From Typha latifolia (Eukaryota; Streptophyta; Magnoliopsida; Poales; Typhaceae), in assembly GCA_019914945.1 (NCBI GenBank), contig CM034108.1:4412001-4476000 (forward strand): a stretch of 64,000 nucleotides of DNA. The letters are read 5' to 3'. Under the pieces are notes generated by a model, which searched no databases, was not told the origin of the DNA, and worked only from the letters and a program-made list of their open reading frames with translations. Both the position numbers and the translations under genes were made by a program. Numbering within the stretch: position 1 is the first letter of the stretch; each line of letters begins with the position of its first letter. Below are positions 1-15,100 of the stretch, one piece after another.

Positions 1-231
1 TATCCAGAAAAAGTCGTTTTGTATGAAATTGATTGTTTTATGATGATCCAGATTTATGTTCCTTATAATATTCCTTCAGAGTTTATCACATGGTCTTATG
101 GTACATTAGTTAATAGCTAAAAAGATTCATTTGTGAAATGCAATATTCTTACATCGTTTAGAACTCTTGCTGTATAGAAGGCTTCTGCCTTGATATTATA
201 CAGTTTTTATTTTTCTTACAATCTTTTTCAG

Positions 232-3200
232 TGCTTTATTGTCTCCTGCATCCAAGAAGACAGAATCTTTACTAGATCAGAGGGATAACATTGTTCTAAC
301 ACCAAAGAATGTGCAGGTAGCATAGTCCGACTTTTTTCCTATCATTTCTTTGTGGATGTTTAGAATAGTATGCTTGCGAGTTCTGTTAAATTTTGAGGTG
401 GCTAAGGGCTGCAATATTTGATTGGTAGCTACCTTTTGTGATGTCAGGCTCTGAGGACTCTTTTTAATGTGGCGCACCGTTTGCACAATGTTTTAGGTCC
501 ATCCTGGGTTTTGGTATGCTTTACTTTTGCTTCCTTTCAGGAAAATAAACAATCATGTCCCCAAATGTTTATTTTAACTTTGTCATACACTGCATAGGTG
601 TTGGAGACCCTAGCAGCACTTGATCGAGCCATCCATTCTCCACATGCTTCGACACAGGTTTCATCAGGAATCATTAATAACTCTTCTGTTCTAATTTCAG
701 TCAATAATTTTAGAAATTCTGTCTTTATTAGAAGTTATTTCAAAAGCTTATTTTCTTGTAGTGTTATGCATGGAAACACGCTTATTGAAGCAAAAAAGAA
801 AATTTTGAATTTCTGTTGGCTATGGCTGTTATTCAGACTTTGTAACTGTCGAATAAAATTCCAGAATGTGCTATTATATCATGATACATTCTCACATATG
901 CTGGTTCCAGTAGGGCCTACTGCATCTGGAAATATCCTGATATCACAATAAGTTTGCTGAGACATGTTAGCTACTACTTGTTATTAATAATAGATATTAG
1001 GCCCTAAATATTGTACCTACAGAAATTTATTTAAACTGTGTATTTTCATATCTGTAATTGAGTTTCATACTGAAATTTCTGAAGCAGTAATGCAGTCCCT
1101 ATGCATGTGTAGGAAGTTTCAACTATTGTTTCAAGGGTTACAAGAGAAACATCTGGACAGTATAGTGACTTCCACATTCTATCTTCTTTAAATTCTCAGG
1201 TCAGCAGAAAAATATGATCACTTTTCATGCAGGTTTTATTTTCCATGATCAGTTCTGATATGGTGTCTTTCTTTATTGTGGAAGCTATTTGAAAGTTCAG
1301 CATTGATGCATGTGCCTGCAGTAAAGTCACTTCTATCTGCATTAAGTCAACTGTCAAGTCAGTGCATATATGGAAATCCCCAATCACTAGGGCAGCAGAT
1401 CGGGAATGTTGCTTTTTCAGTGGAACGCATGACATCAATACTTGTCAATAACCTGCACCGTAAGTATTTAAGTATTTAAATACTGGAATATCAAAATTCA
1501 AAACTTCAACTTATCTGTGTTCTGCGTTTATTTCATGTATTCTTATTGTTGGCGTGCATTAAGGATAGGGAACCTTCAGAATTCAGATAGACAGATAGTT
1601 TATGGTTCCGACATCTATGACCCTTTTCAGTCAAGAAGATCTGTAATTTCTGTGTCCAAAATGAGAAATCAGTCAATTAGGTCTACATTCTATAAATTGC
1701 GTCAATAGTTTCAAAATCTATGGCTTCTTCACACTTCCACAGTTCCTTGAATGATCTATCTGTGGTTCATGTGGTTAACTCCAATCTTATATTTCAATTT
1801 CATGTATAAAGTACCATCATCTAACAAGTTGCAGTTGTTAATCTCACTAACTATTCTAAATGCTTAATAGTGTTTTTTTTAATATTTTATATTCTAACAC
1901 TCCTACTCACTTTCTCACTTTTAGGATTAAAACATTTTCTATAGGCTCAAGAAATGGGTTTGAGTTATGGGTGGAGTCTTTTTGTATTAAATTGACAAAG
2001 TAGGCATGGTAGAATTCTAACTCAGAATCTCTTGCTATGATACTATGTTAATCCGCAAATTGCTCTAAAAGCTTAAGGTGAGAGGACGGTTATATATATA
2101 TATATATATATATATATAACTCTTTTATATTCTAACAGTAGTAAATAAACATCTTTCATAATTTGTCTTGAATTAAATAGAGAGTTCTTTGTGTTGCACA
2201 TAGAAAATAGATCTGAAATTGAAGTTCATCAGGTTGCAGACTTGATTTTGAATGATTGTAAACATTTTTGAGTGGAGAAGTCATGAAATAAACATTTACC
2301 ATAGGAAAATTGTGGAGCATTTGAGCCTGGTTCCAAATCATATGTCTAGTCAACTAGATTAGCCTTGTCTGAGCAAACATTGAGTCAATCAATTCTTATG
2401 TGAAAAGTGTGTTTTCAACTTTTTTATTTACTCCTTCAGATTCATTCTTGGAGTATGTATTTATTTCCAAATTCTTTCCAACGGTTACTAGAGGAAACTT
2501 TTATCCTTAACAGCCTATAGAATGGAAAGGAACATGTTCCTCTGATCTGAAGGTACTTTTTCGCTATAAAGGCGGTGGTCATGATGTGATAGATTGTGCA
2601 TAGATCCTCTCTGTGACTGCATGGTGTCAGGGCATAGTTCCTTGCTATTGCATACTTGTTGCCAGTGTTCCATACTCAATCTATTTCAGGCTTAAGTATT
2701 TAAATACTATGATCAGAAAAGTTACTAATCTTGATAGACCACTTTTGATGTAATAATTTGCGAATTTACATGCTTTGAGACTAATTATTTTGATCATTTG
2801 ATTTTTTTTTTTAACTAAATGGAAGTTGGCAGCTCTAGAAATAAATCAGAAGCAGTCTTTCGCATGAAAATAGATAATAGATGCAAAAGATGGACGCAGA
2901 AAGAACAAAAGAAATCAGAAAAAACAGAAAGTAAGGAGTGGAACGAAAACTCTGAATTGATAGAGTTAAAAGATCCCTTTGCTTGCCTATTATACCCTGT
3001 TAGTCATCGTGCTGTAATTTGAAATAAGATGTGATTACTGACTATATAATTGAACCAAAGTCAAATCATTAAATTGCATTAATAGAGTATTAGAATGTGG
3101 TTACAGTGATAAATACGGTCAGGGACTGAGTTTTAACTGCATCTGGTGTTTGATCATTTATATTTTAAGTAGAATTTTAAATTTTTGAAGCAGATTAGAT

Positions 3201-6200
3201 TATTTAAAGTTCAAATAGGTAACAGTTAAGTAGTATGTTACCAGATAACATCTGAAGAATGACTTAATGATGAAATATGCTGTCTATAGCTGCTGCAATA
3301 TGTTGCATTGGTTCAGATGACTTTGAATATCTGGACCAATTCAGGGTTTGTAATAGGATATCTATGGTAAAAACTATTATTTTTTCAAACTTAGCACATC
3401 TTATCCACAAGCTTTATTAGATCAGAGCACCGCAATAGCTGTTCTGGAAGTTGGACTGTAGAATACAGCAAACATTATGTCCTAAACCTGATTATTTGAG
3501 GCAAGACAATCAAAACAAAGCAGAAACAGATATATCAAATTCATGGTTCCAAAACTCGGTACCAGGATCGGGATTGGCCATCTAGGAAAATGATATGTAT
3601 CAGTACTCGTATCGGATTTGACTACTTTTTAATTAAATAAAATTCTAAATATTATTAAAAAATACAGAAAAAATTCTAAAAATTTAGAAAAATAACAAGA
3701 AAATAAGAAAATAAATTACTCATATATGGAGCCTAAAAATTTAAAAAATGTATTAATTTAAAAAAAATAAATCTCTATCTCTCTTACAGCGACAACCCAA
3801 ATTTTTTTATGCTTTAAATATTCCTCTTATTTCTCTTTGCCTTCTCTTCCCCTCTCTCTCATTCCCTCTCCTAACTGTCACATCCTATAATCTTTTTTCC
3901 TTTACTTCTCTCTCCCTTCTCTTTCCCTCTCTTTTTTCTCCTTCTCTTCTTCCCTCTCCCTCTTATAGTCGTAGCCCACCTCTCTCTCATTTTTTTCCAT
4001 TTCTTCTCTCTTCTCTTCTCCTTCTCTCTTCTTCCCCTCCCTCTTATTGCCGCAACCCATCTCTCTCTCTCTCTCTCTTCCCCACTCGATTGGCCAAAAC
4101 AGGGTTCCATGATCAAATTATCTTTTGTATCAAGTTCCTTGGTGAAATTAAATGTCTTTTAGTGCTAGTAGTCATGGATGGCCGTGCCGGCGGTGTACTG
4201 GCACGTGGCACGAGGGGTGCCGCATGGCAACCCTCCTAATAGTTCTGTCGTTCGCTATTGACCTTATCGTCGAGCTACTCGCTATTGATTGCTGTCGCTG
4301 TCACCGATCACCGTCGCCCGAGCTCGCGTTGGGTGCCCTAGCCCGAGGGAGGAGGAAGAGAAATCGAGAGAGAGAGAGATAAGGTTATCGGTTATCTGCA
4401 ACTTAAGTTTTTAACCGATAACCTTATCTCTCTCTCTCTCTCTCTTCCTCTTTCCTCGGGCTTGGGCGATGGCAATGGCGAAGGCGAAGGCGAAGGTGAG
4501 TATCCCTTATTTTCTCTCTCCTTCTCTTACTGCACGGTTGGCAAGTGTCGTGGCACGTGCCATGCTGTGCCGCGCCGGCCAGTGGTCGGCACGGTCCGTG
4601 CCTATGGCACGGCCGTCATTGCTAGCAGTATCATTTTGCAAAGACCCATTATCCTATACTCGCACTCTTATGACAGCATTCTATATTGTTATGTCTAATT
4701 ATTCTGAACTATATATTTGTTTCAGGAGTTGAGCCCATTTGGGATCCAATCGTTTGTCATCTTCTTGAGGTGAAATGTGATGAATTTCTGGATGGTATTA
4801 TTTGTTATGACTTATCTCTTTTAAGGTAACATGATATTAGTGTACTTCAGCTTGCCGATTGTTCTAATCCACAATTAAGGAATTTGGCGCTTGATGCATT
4901 AGATCAGTCAATTTGTGCAGTCTTAGGCTCTGATCAGTTTCAGGGAATCAGCACATCAACATATCAATTTTCAGACTTCCAAGTGAGCATTCTGTAGTTT
5001 AATGTTTGACCTTCAATCTATTGAATTGACAGGAGGTTATACTTCTTTGTTAGGTGGCTAAAGAAAGTGAAGTGGGATCATTTGAGTGTGCAGTTTTATC
5101 TCCATTGGTGGTTCTTTATACTTCTAATAAGAACTTTGATGTCCGTCTCGGGTCACTAAAAATACTGTTGCATGTTTTAGAGGTAATCTTGTTTGATCCG
5201 GAGGTTGATAATCAAGGTTAGTGTTAGTAACTTAGTAATTAAAGCTATTCTTACTTCATTTACCTTGCAATTTAACTCTCAGAGGCATGGAGAAAAGTTA
5301 TACTGTAGCTGGCCCAGCATACTTCAAATGTTGAGGTTTTATTCTCAGTTCACTCACCCTGAACTATAATCTCCATTTTAATTAGTTGGATTTTTTTGCA
5401 TCAACTTATTTTTTATGGTTTCCACATTTTCGTTTTTCACTAGGAGTGTAGCTGATGCATCAGAGAAAGATCTTATCCCGTTAGGATTTCAGGTGAGTAT
5501 GGTAAATTGCTACTTGCGGTTGCTTCATCTACTGTACTGAGATTCTATTGTTTATTAGTGACTTTAATTGGGTATGCAGATCAACTTGTTATTGTTATGA
5601 AGTTAGTAGATGTCATGACCTGATTTTGGAATCATGACCGGCTATATATCTCAATAAACTTGAGATTAATAATAACTAACTCCACAATATAAAGAAACTC
5701 AAAATTTATATGATAACTCCCAACCAAAAACTCCTAAACAAATAAAGATGCTCAAGTCATACAACAAATGACTTCCAATAAAATTAAGGCAATAACTTTT
5801 TTTTTTCAAATTTAAACTAAAACCACTACTATAACTAAAGGTAGGAAACCAAAATCCTAGTCTGAGAGAAATGAGGCTTGGTAAACCATGTTCATTCACC
5901 ATGTCAATCAATAACTAAAACAATAAAGGATTTTAATGAGTTAACAATTTTAGCTCAGTGGATGGATCCACCTATAAGCCAATAAAACCAAAAATTATAC
6001 TACATAGAATAAAAACCACCTATAAGTACAAATATTAACATCTCATAAACTATAATATTGCAAGAATTAGAATATGACGTAAAGTATAACAGAAAGATAT
6101 GATAATGCACAAAGTAGATACTGCATAAAGATAAGACAATGGAATCATAGTACAAAATACAAAATGATAAATACGTGGGTGCATCAACTCACTTGGCCCA

Positions 6201-9200
6201 TGCAAAATAGTTAAAATCCCTAATCTAGGTATTACTATAAATCTTCACCTTTATTTGTAAATAAATTTTAATAATTTTTCTAGAATTAATAATAAATTTT
6301 ACTTATTTAATTGGGTCCCAAATATAAGTAATTAGGTCGATTTGGGCTTCTCCTTGGCCCAACTTATGCATGCCTAGTCCAAGTTCTGCGCTTAGCCCAA
6401 TCCAAGGCAATACTAGCTCAAAGGTTGGGCCAAGCCCGACCCATCTTCCCTAAGGAAGGAAAAGAAATGCAAGAAAAAGGTGGAGGGAGATAGATGTCGG
6501 CAGTCTCCGTCGTCGGTGGACCAAACTGTCCATACGAGAATGACGCTCATGGCCAACTCGAACCATTGGAGGTGGAGGGAAATTGACCAAGGCAGGGACA
6601 GGGAGGGGCACACTACTTGATGGCCAACGTTCATGGAGATCACCCTCTCAATGATCGAAGCCACAAGAGCTTCAACTAACGATATCAAAAAATTCCTTGG
6701 AAGGAGGGAAACATGTTGAGAGAGATGGACATAGCGAACGCCGACAACAACTGTTTGATGTGAGCCCAAATCTCGACGACAAGAGGCTACATGGTGTAGC
6801 TTCTCCCGAGAGCTTGAAGAACCCACAAAGGATACATTGTGTTCGAGGGCGATGCATTGGAGATTCTCGGATGAGAATGGTGCCCACCCGAAATAATTGA
6901 CTTGCGAGATTTGCCAACGAAGTCAAAAAATACAAAATCATTATACTACTAAATAACAATTAAACTGAAATTAACTGTAGGAGGTGGAAGAGGACTTATA
7001 GTTGGATCGTAGGGTGGTCTTTTCTTACTTCTATGACCCTTTGATAGTTGGGTTTGACACGACGACTTCGACGAGGAAGAACAATAGAGGAAGGAGGGAG
7101 AGAGAGATAGAGACGAGAGACAACATAACCCAAAGAGAAGAATTGGGAGGTTTTATACCACCCACCTCAACGGTATCGTCAGGTATCTCGCGATCAAACT
7201 AGTGATGGCTGTGCTAGTGGCACGTGCCGTGCCGTAGGAGGTGGAAGAGGACTTATAGTTGGATCGTAGGGTGGTCTTTTCTTACTTCTGTGACCCTTTG
7301 ATAGTTGGGTTTGACACGACGACTTCGACGAGGAAGAACAATAGAGGAAGGAGGGGGAGAGAGATAGAGACGAGAGACGACATAACCCAAAGAGAAGAAT
7401 TGGGAGGTTTTATACCACCCACCTCAACGGTATCGTCAGGTATCTCGCGATCAAACTAGTGATGGCTGTGCTAGTGGCACGTGCCGTGCCGTGCCACCAT
7501 CGGCATGGCACGTGCCGGTTGGCACGGGGTGTGCCGAGTGGCACACCCCCTGTGCCACTGGCACGCCCTCTATAATATTTTTAATAAATTTTTTAAGATA
7601 TTTAGAGATGTTTTTGGGTCTTTGGTATGCCAATCTTTGATTTTTTTTGTCTAAATATATGTATTAAAATTTAAAATTTACATTACAATGTTTTATCTTT
7701 AGATTATTTTTGTAAATAACCTATTTTATTAAAGATAAAACAACATTTGAATATAAATATTTTTCAACACATAATATGATTGAATATATTCATTAAAATT
7801 AATATTAATGATTAAACACTCCATAATATGATTGAATACTCCATAATATAATTGAACACATAATAACATTCAATACATAATTGATAATAGTTCAATAATT
7901 AAAACTAATATCTAGTTGAACGTAGAATGACGAGGAGGATCAAAGACTTCATTTGCTAGCACAAGAATAACATGGGAATATTGCGTCAAATACCGTCGAT
8001 ATATTATTCAAAACTTATCCACTGATAATATTGCTCGTTATAACGTCTCACATAGTCTTCATAGTTTATAGAAATAAGAATTTTGTAATTCTTCGATGAT
8101 ATGATATGGATATTGAATATACACGAGAATGACCGGCATAGGCACAGACACACTATAAGCATATGAAGATTGTGGATATAGAGTATAATAAGGGTGTTGT
8201 TGCTCTGGTGGGTGTGATTGATATGATGGTAATGATGATGAACTCATATCATCCTATGGGCGCACCTCTCCTGATGTCCTGCTACCTATAGACTCAAGTC
8301 CTTCCTTCATCTGACTATAATCATATTGAGCTTGAGATGATCTCTTTCCTTTCTTCTGTCTCTGATAAATTCAGCTTTGCGGTTGTCTAGGTCTAGCAAA
8401 TGAATTGTCATTCCAATTTTAAAAAATGACAAATAAGTTATCATTTCAAAAATAACAAATGACAAAAGTTAATTGATGGAAATAAGAAAAAGTTTAAAAA
8501 ATGGGTTCTACATGTCATATCATATTTGTTAAGAAAATAAGTAAAGTTAATTTGATAAAGATTGATGGAAAGAAAAAAATTTAAAAAAAAATGTCTCTAC
8601 ATTGGTATATGACCGGCACAAGGCTGTGCCGGACGGAACGTGGCCGTTCCAGACCGGCACAGATCGGCACGGTCATCCTTGGATCAAACTATCTCCTAGA
8701 GGGAGAAGGAGAAGCACTGCATGTGTGCTCAATTTTTATATATTTTCTAATATTACACTATAAAGTAGAAAAAACAATATTGGAAAAGCTATTAATTTCA
8801 AGACTGAAATTAGATTCTTTTCAGCAAGTAAATATTTTGATGCAAAACATATTTATTCCGACATCCTATGGTTTGAGGCGGGGAGCCCTCTCTCTTCGCT
8901 TAAGTTTTCTTTTTTCATTGAAAAGCTTCTTCTCCACTTCCAAATAATAATAATTAGATGATGTGGTTTTGGTTTTCACCTACTAATGATAGGAAAAAGG
9001 ATCTGGCTTGTACATATGAAGGCTAGGAAAAACAGAAAAAAAATCTAGAGGAAGAAGAGGAACTAGTTGTTGAGAATTCAATATAAAATTAAGGAAAAAA
9101 GGAAAGAAGGGCTTCACAGAAAATTAATGTTCCCCAAGTTTCCTATGGAGGAAATAAGAGTATATGTTGTCTCTTTTTCGCTAATATTTTTTCTTTAAAC

Positions 9201-12051
9201 TTATAGATAATTCCTAGTCATGGATCAAAGTTCTCTTTCTTGGAATTTGATTTAATAATTCAAGTAACAATTTCGTACCTTTTTTATTGTTCTTATGATA
9301 ATTTATTTTGGATTTGTAGTTATACTTGATATTATGCTGGAATATTATGTTAAAACAGTGTATAGTTTATAGGTTCGATTGTGAATTACAGTATCATGTA
9401 TATAGGGCCTGTGCAAGTACTTTTATTGTACGTGCCATCCCAATTAGATATACTTATCTCTCCATTTTTAAGTCTAATATGGAGTTTAGATGACATAGAA
9501 GCTTTTTAAGCATGAGATATTTGAATTTTAAGATAACGGATATTTACCTTTTCCGCAATAATGTATTCTAAACAAAGTCTATTAGTACAAACTATTGGGA
9601 ACAATCTTTTGTGATGTGGTCACAGGGTGCAGGCTGAACTCCATAGCATTGTGCCTAGGCAATATGCGAGTGCTATCGGTATAATATTTTTAATATGCAA
9701 AAATAAAAAATAATTATATATAATATATACCAATATAGTATATATAAATTTTTTAATAGTGCACTATACTAAAATACCAATACTACAATCACAATTCATG
9801 ACCATAATAACAAGTTCACAACTACAACAAATAACATAATCAAGATTAGCAAATCCATAACAAGTGCACAATTATCACAACATAAAGGCCCTCTTCTAAT
9901 CTTTTTCACAATCTTGTAAATGTTCTTCATCTGCTAATAAATTTTTATTTAGATTGTTATTAAGTTCTAGCTTAACATCATTATCGTCCTTTGTTTCCTC
10001 ATTCGATTGAATTAATTACTCTTCTTTATCTCAAATAAGATTGTGATGCTTCTGTTATCATCTCTCAAGTTATCATTTCATTTGGGAAGACTTTTTTCTA
10101 TAAAGGATCATCATCCAGCCAATCCCTTGCATTATTTCTCTCTTCTGAAGTGTCATGATCATTCTTTTTTATTATCCTTTGGTCCTTCGTTCTTGCATTA
10201 AATTTCACATGAATTTGGTTATTCAATCTTTTCACCAACAATGATTGTGCCAGTGGTGCATGCCGTGCCAACCGGCACGCCTTTGCGTCACTGATCTTCC
10301 CACAAAATCTACATTGTTTTATGTTTGAATAATTCTTATAGTAAGATAACCATATTTTTGCCCGAGGTCAATCAAGCCAACATGTACAAAATTATCATAT
10401 AATGTTGACCGAGGCATAAATGTTGTTTGAGAGAAATTAGGGGTCATATCTTCATATAAATTGGGCAGAAAAACACAAATATAATTCACATTTCAAATTC
10501 ATTCAAAAGCTTAATTCACAAAACAGAAATTACTCTTCTAGCAGCAACACATTTCACAAACTAATTAGCACTTATAATTAGCAGAATAGCAATTAATTCT
10601 TTCAGGTTCTAGCAGAATAGCAATTAAGTTACATTTCACAAACAACAATTCGCAAGCAGTAATTACAAGACAATTATATGAATTAATCAATTATGAACCA
10701 GTTCAATTATAACCGTAAATCAGTAATTAGTAAATCAGAGGGAGTGAGACTGAGAGAGAAGAGTGTGGCTGCTAGGGGTGTGAGAGTGAGAGTCAAAAGA
10801 GAGGGAGTGAGAATGAGATAGTGAAATAGTGAGAAAGAGGGAGAGAGAGAGAGAGAGAGAGGATGTCGGAGGCGGTGGTCACTGGGATGGCCGCTGGCGG
10901 GGTTATGAAGAGAGTGAGAGTAAAATAATGAGAGAGAATGTTGGAGGCAGTGCTAACTTTACAAAGGGAAGGCTGTTGGTGTGGGTGCAGAGAGAGAGAG
11001 AGAGAGGCCTGTGGACCTTATTGTGTGATTGGATAGCCACATCCAATATTGTTGCTTTATAGAGTTACATATGTTTGCATTAAATACTATATCTATTGAT
11101 ACAAATATGCCCTTGTACAGGATCTAGTAACAACCTTCCCTTTTCTCCAATCAGTAAGATTAAAATTTGTCAACAAATACTGCTAATTGGCTGTCATATG
11201 TGATTCAGGAAGATCTAATTTGAAATTGAATGATAATAAAACAATCTTGTTACATAAGCAGTAGGTTTTTACTTCAGAAGATAAAGGACAAGAAACAGCG
11301 GTCAAGGAAATGGGGGACATAAGATCTAGGTTCGTATGATTGTTCTTTGTGTTTCTTAATATAAGATGAGGCTAAATAACTATCTTCAGTACTTCTTATA
11401 CTGCAATCATCAAATCACATTATTGGTGGAAACATATTGAGAGCCATGTTGTTGATGCTCGGCCAATTTGACGCTTTATGTTCTCTGGTTATTATCTTAA
11501 ATTGAGATTCAAGATTGTCGCGTAAAATTATTGTCTAACAATACATAAGCAGTAATAATGATATGTTGCCCATAGGATGAACACATTTCAAAGCTTGCCA
11601 TATAATCATGCATTTGTTGTGATCTATTATGGCTGCTTCATTTCAGTGGCTTCTTCATTCTGCAGAGCATACGCATCATCATGAATGACGGATTATCAGC
11701 GATACCTGTAGAATGCCTTGATGTGTAAGAACATATATTAATGTTGTATTATTTTTCATATACTTTCCACTTTTCCAGTTTCTTAATATTCATACTTGCC
11801 GACATCTTATTTTTGTACTTGCCTATACTACAGATAAAAGGAATCAATCATCTGCTTCGTATTGTCATATCTTAGTAGACCTTCATGTGGATTACATTTA
11901 TATCAAAATTCTCAATCTAGTACGGCACATGCTATCTTTTTCTCATAAGCATGACTTTCTATTCCCATATATTGCTATTCCTTCGTTTCCATAAAAGAGG
12001 ATACTGTACACCCGACCACCAGTTGAGAGTCTTGAGACACACATACACACA

Positions 12052-12125
<74 letters not shown>

Positions 12126-15100
12126 GCCTATGGTCTTGCAGATATTACCAAACCAGTCACATGTAGTTAAGGGCCACAATAAAGTGTATGTCTTGATTCT
12201 AGCGTTTGGTACATTTTGGAGTCACTGTTTTACACACACATATATATATAGCCTATGGTCTTGATGCTTGCATTTTCTGACAACTTGTTGACTTGTTCTG
12301 CATATTACAGTTCAATTATATTTTCTTTTGAGGGGTACGCGCTTTTTTGCCATATTCTCAGAAAAATCATAAAAGGAAGCTGGACTTGGTATAAAGCTTG
12401 TAAAGCCGCTAGAGACCTAGAGTTATCTACCTTATTTATTGCAGTTTTGGCTTATCTAGAAGAGCAATCTCTCCATAAAGTCCTTTGGACAGAAAAATAG
12501 TCTATAATCTCTAGATAAGGTAAACAATGATAATCATTGATATAGGAACTTATCTTCGTCCTAAGCTAAAGTCAATCCTAAGAGACAAATGAAGTTCTTC
12601 CACTAATGGCCTTTATTATATGTAAAAGTTGGAAATGAATAAGAGTATTAATGCCTTTGATTTCATAATATATATGTATAAGCTGCTCTGATATATATAT
12701 ATAGTCATTTTTTTCTTCTTTCTAACAAAAATCTTGCTTAGTTTGAAATCCAATATTTCATGTATTTAATTGTGAACAGAGCTGTCTGACCATGTTGAAC
12801 TGCTACTTCTTGCCAGTTCTCTGATATATTGTCTTTACAACTTTTGCAGATGTATAGAAGTTACTGGGGCTTATGGTGCTCAGAAAACAGAGATAAATAT
12901 AAGTTTGACAGCAATTGGTCTCCTCTGGACTGCTACTGATTTTATTGCTAAGGGATTAATAAACAGGCCGGTCCAAGAAGATACCGGTCTACCAGAAAAT
13001 GGTAGATTCTTGCCTCTCACTTAATATACAACATTTGTTGGTGATGTTTCAAGTTTCAACTATCTTTTTGTCAGAAAGGTTGATACTCTGCATGTAACAC
13101 TCATATTTGGATTTTATATCCCACAGAGATTGAGTCTGGTGTAGAACCCATCATAGTGCAGAAAAATAACAATGAAACTTCGGAGGCTGGATTTTCCACT
13201 CATGTCACTGATGGGGTTTCTGATCAAATACCCTTGAGAAATGTGGCTGATCATAATAAATTGTTGTTTTCAGTGTTTTCCATACTTCAGAAACTTGGTG
13301 CAGATGAGAGGCCAGAGGTACTCTTTTCATTTTATCAGCATCTGTCTTTGTTTGTGTCTCTGTTTTCACCACCTGCTTGTTGTATGTTTGTGCAAATAAT
13401 GATGAGTTCATATTGAATAGCTGCACTGCCAGTGCATGGTTATGCAGTGTCAGGCCACCTATCTCTTCACTTTGGGCACATCAATTATGATCATCATCTA
13501 TTGTTGGTCTCAACGAAGTGAACACCCAATGGGAATTTAGGCATGTGTTCTGTTCATGGTCATGCATGAATGAAGAAGCTCATCCTATGTGAATGTTGGT
13601 TGGTGCATACTGCAGACATCTGTTTATGTGTGTTTTTTTTGTGTGTCTGTTACTTGGTTGGGACACATTATGGCCATGGTCTCAAGGCTAGTTTCTTGCT
13701 TGTGATCAGCATGAAACGAAGAATCATTTGAGGACCTTGTGTGAAAGTCTTCTACCTAAAATCTTGCATCACGTTGAGATTTTATTCTTATGCCATCCGT
13801 CATCACAATCTCTTCTTTCTTCATTACAGGATCGACCAGTTTTTAATATTATCATGCTGTCATGCATGTACTAAAACAGCTACTCTTTTGTCTTGGAAAT
13901 GACACTTTTTATTGCATTTTTATGTTTGCTGATAATCAGAAGTGATGAAACTCCCTCTTTTGATTGTGCTGAAGAACTTTCTTGCAACCACCGCTGTGAA
14001 ACCCCTTATTGCGAAGCCTCTTTTTCAACTTTATTATGTGTAAACATGCATTGAAGCATCTTAACCATAATTGTTTCTCTAAGAAGCATTGTTCTTTTTA
14101 TAAAGAAGTTGCATGATTGATATCACTTACTGGTGCAATTTCCAGGAAGCTGCATATTCTTCCTCTCACCTAATAGACATGAAAATATTTGCCCTTCTAC
14201 ATGGTAGACTTCAAGTGTTAGAACAAGAGATGCATGCCTAACCTTCCAACTTAGAGTTAAAGCTTTTTATATTCCGTCATTACTAGCTTTCATTTTGAAA
14301 TAATGAGAGAATTCATGTACCAGTAATAACACTTGTTTGATGTCAACATAAACTTCTGCGAGGTCATTTTCTTTCGTAGGTTAGGAACTCTGCAATCCGA
14401 ACACTTTTTCAGACTCTTGGCAGCCATGGGCAGAAAATCTCCAAAAGCATGTGGGAGGATTGCCTTTGGATATATGTTTTCCCCATCTTAGACTGTGTTT
14501 CTCATCTGGTAGGTGGAATATTATCAGTATGCGTGCTTCTGTCTACCCTTTTGCTTTTGCATTCTATAATGTGAAACCTTCTTTCCACAGGCGTCCACCT
14601 CATCCAGAGATGAATGGCAAGGAAAAGAACTTGGTATTAGAGGGGGGAAAACTGTCCATATGCTCATACACCACAGGTCTGTAAAGTATCAAACTGGAAT
14701 GGTTGTTCTACCAGCCACCAGTTTGACTACATAATTGCATATTCTGAAGGTTAAACATAAATACTTCTTCTACTGCTTATGGTTTTGCAGTCGGAATACA
14801 GCACAGAAACAATGGGATGAAACAATTGTACTTGTATTAGCTGGAATAACACGACTATTACGATCTTTTTTTCCTTTCCTTCAGAGTTTAAAAAACTTTT
14901 CTTCTGGTGAGTTTTTCTGTAGGTGAGCTTCCACTGTAACTTAAGAAATGTTCATTTTTAACTCTCCAGATTATTATCTACATTAACTAATGTGCAGGCT
15001 GGGGACTTTTGCTAGAATTTGTCAAAAATAGCATTTTGCACGGTAGCAAAGAAGTTGCTCTTGCTGCAATAGGCTGTCTACAGACAACCGTTAGTTCTCA

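Larger units (their letters stand above)
5611..8757 (+). mobile_element. LTR-like element A (TGTCATGACC... ATATTACA) in a MON2 intron
   Basis: It begins TGTCATGACC and appears to end ATATTACA, the TG...CA border pattern of LTRs. Its first 80 bases closely match the start of element B at 23490, including the phrase TCATGACCTGAT. A second shared motif, TTTTAGCTCAGTG followed by GGATCCAC or GAATCCAC, is near 5950 and 23828. It is interrupted by a hAT-like element (7457-8681) and expanded by a 257-bp tandem duplication. No gag or pol reading frame is visible, so it is best read as a solo LTR or non-autonomous element. No convincing 5-bp target duplication is seen. Confidence 0.5.

Noticed and set aside
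1466..2712. Palindrome AGTATTTAAATACT near 1470 and 2695 as possible transposon ends
   Set aside because: The motif is short, AT-rich and self-complementary, and no flanking duplication or related copy was seen.
3871..4116. 81-codon Arg/Glu/Lys-rich minus-strand frame
   Set aside because: It is a read-through of a CT/GA-rich tract.
7002..7459. Two almost identical 66-codon frames (MDRRVVFSYF...)
   Set aside because: The duplication is at DNA level and includes transposon ends; there is no sign of selection on a protein or of a gene context.
11943..12179. Open frames over 12 kb on both strands encoding Cys-Val or His-Thr repeats
   Set aside because: They are translations of the (AC)n microsatellite.
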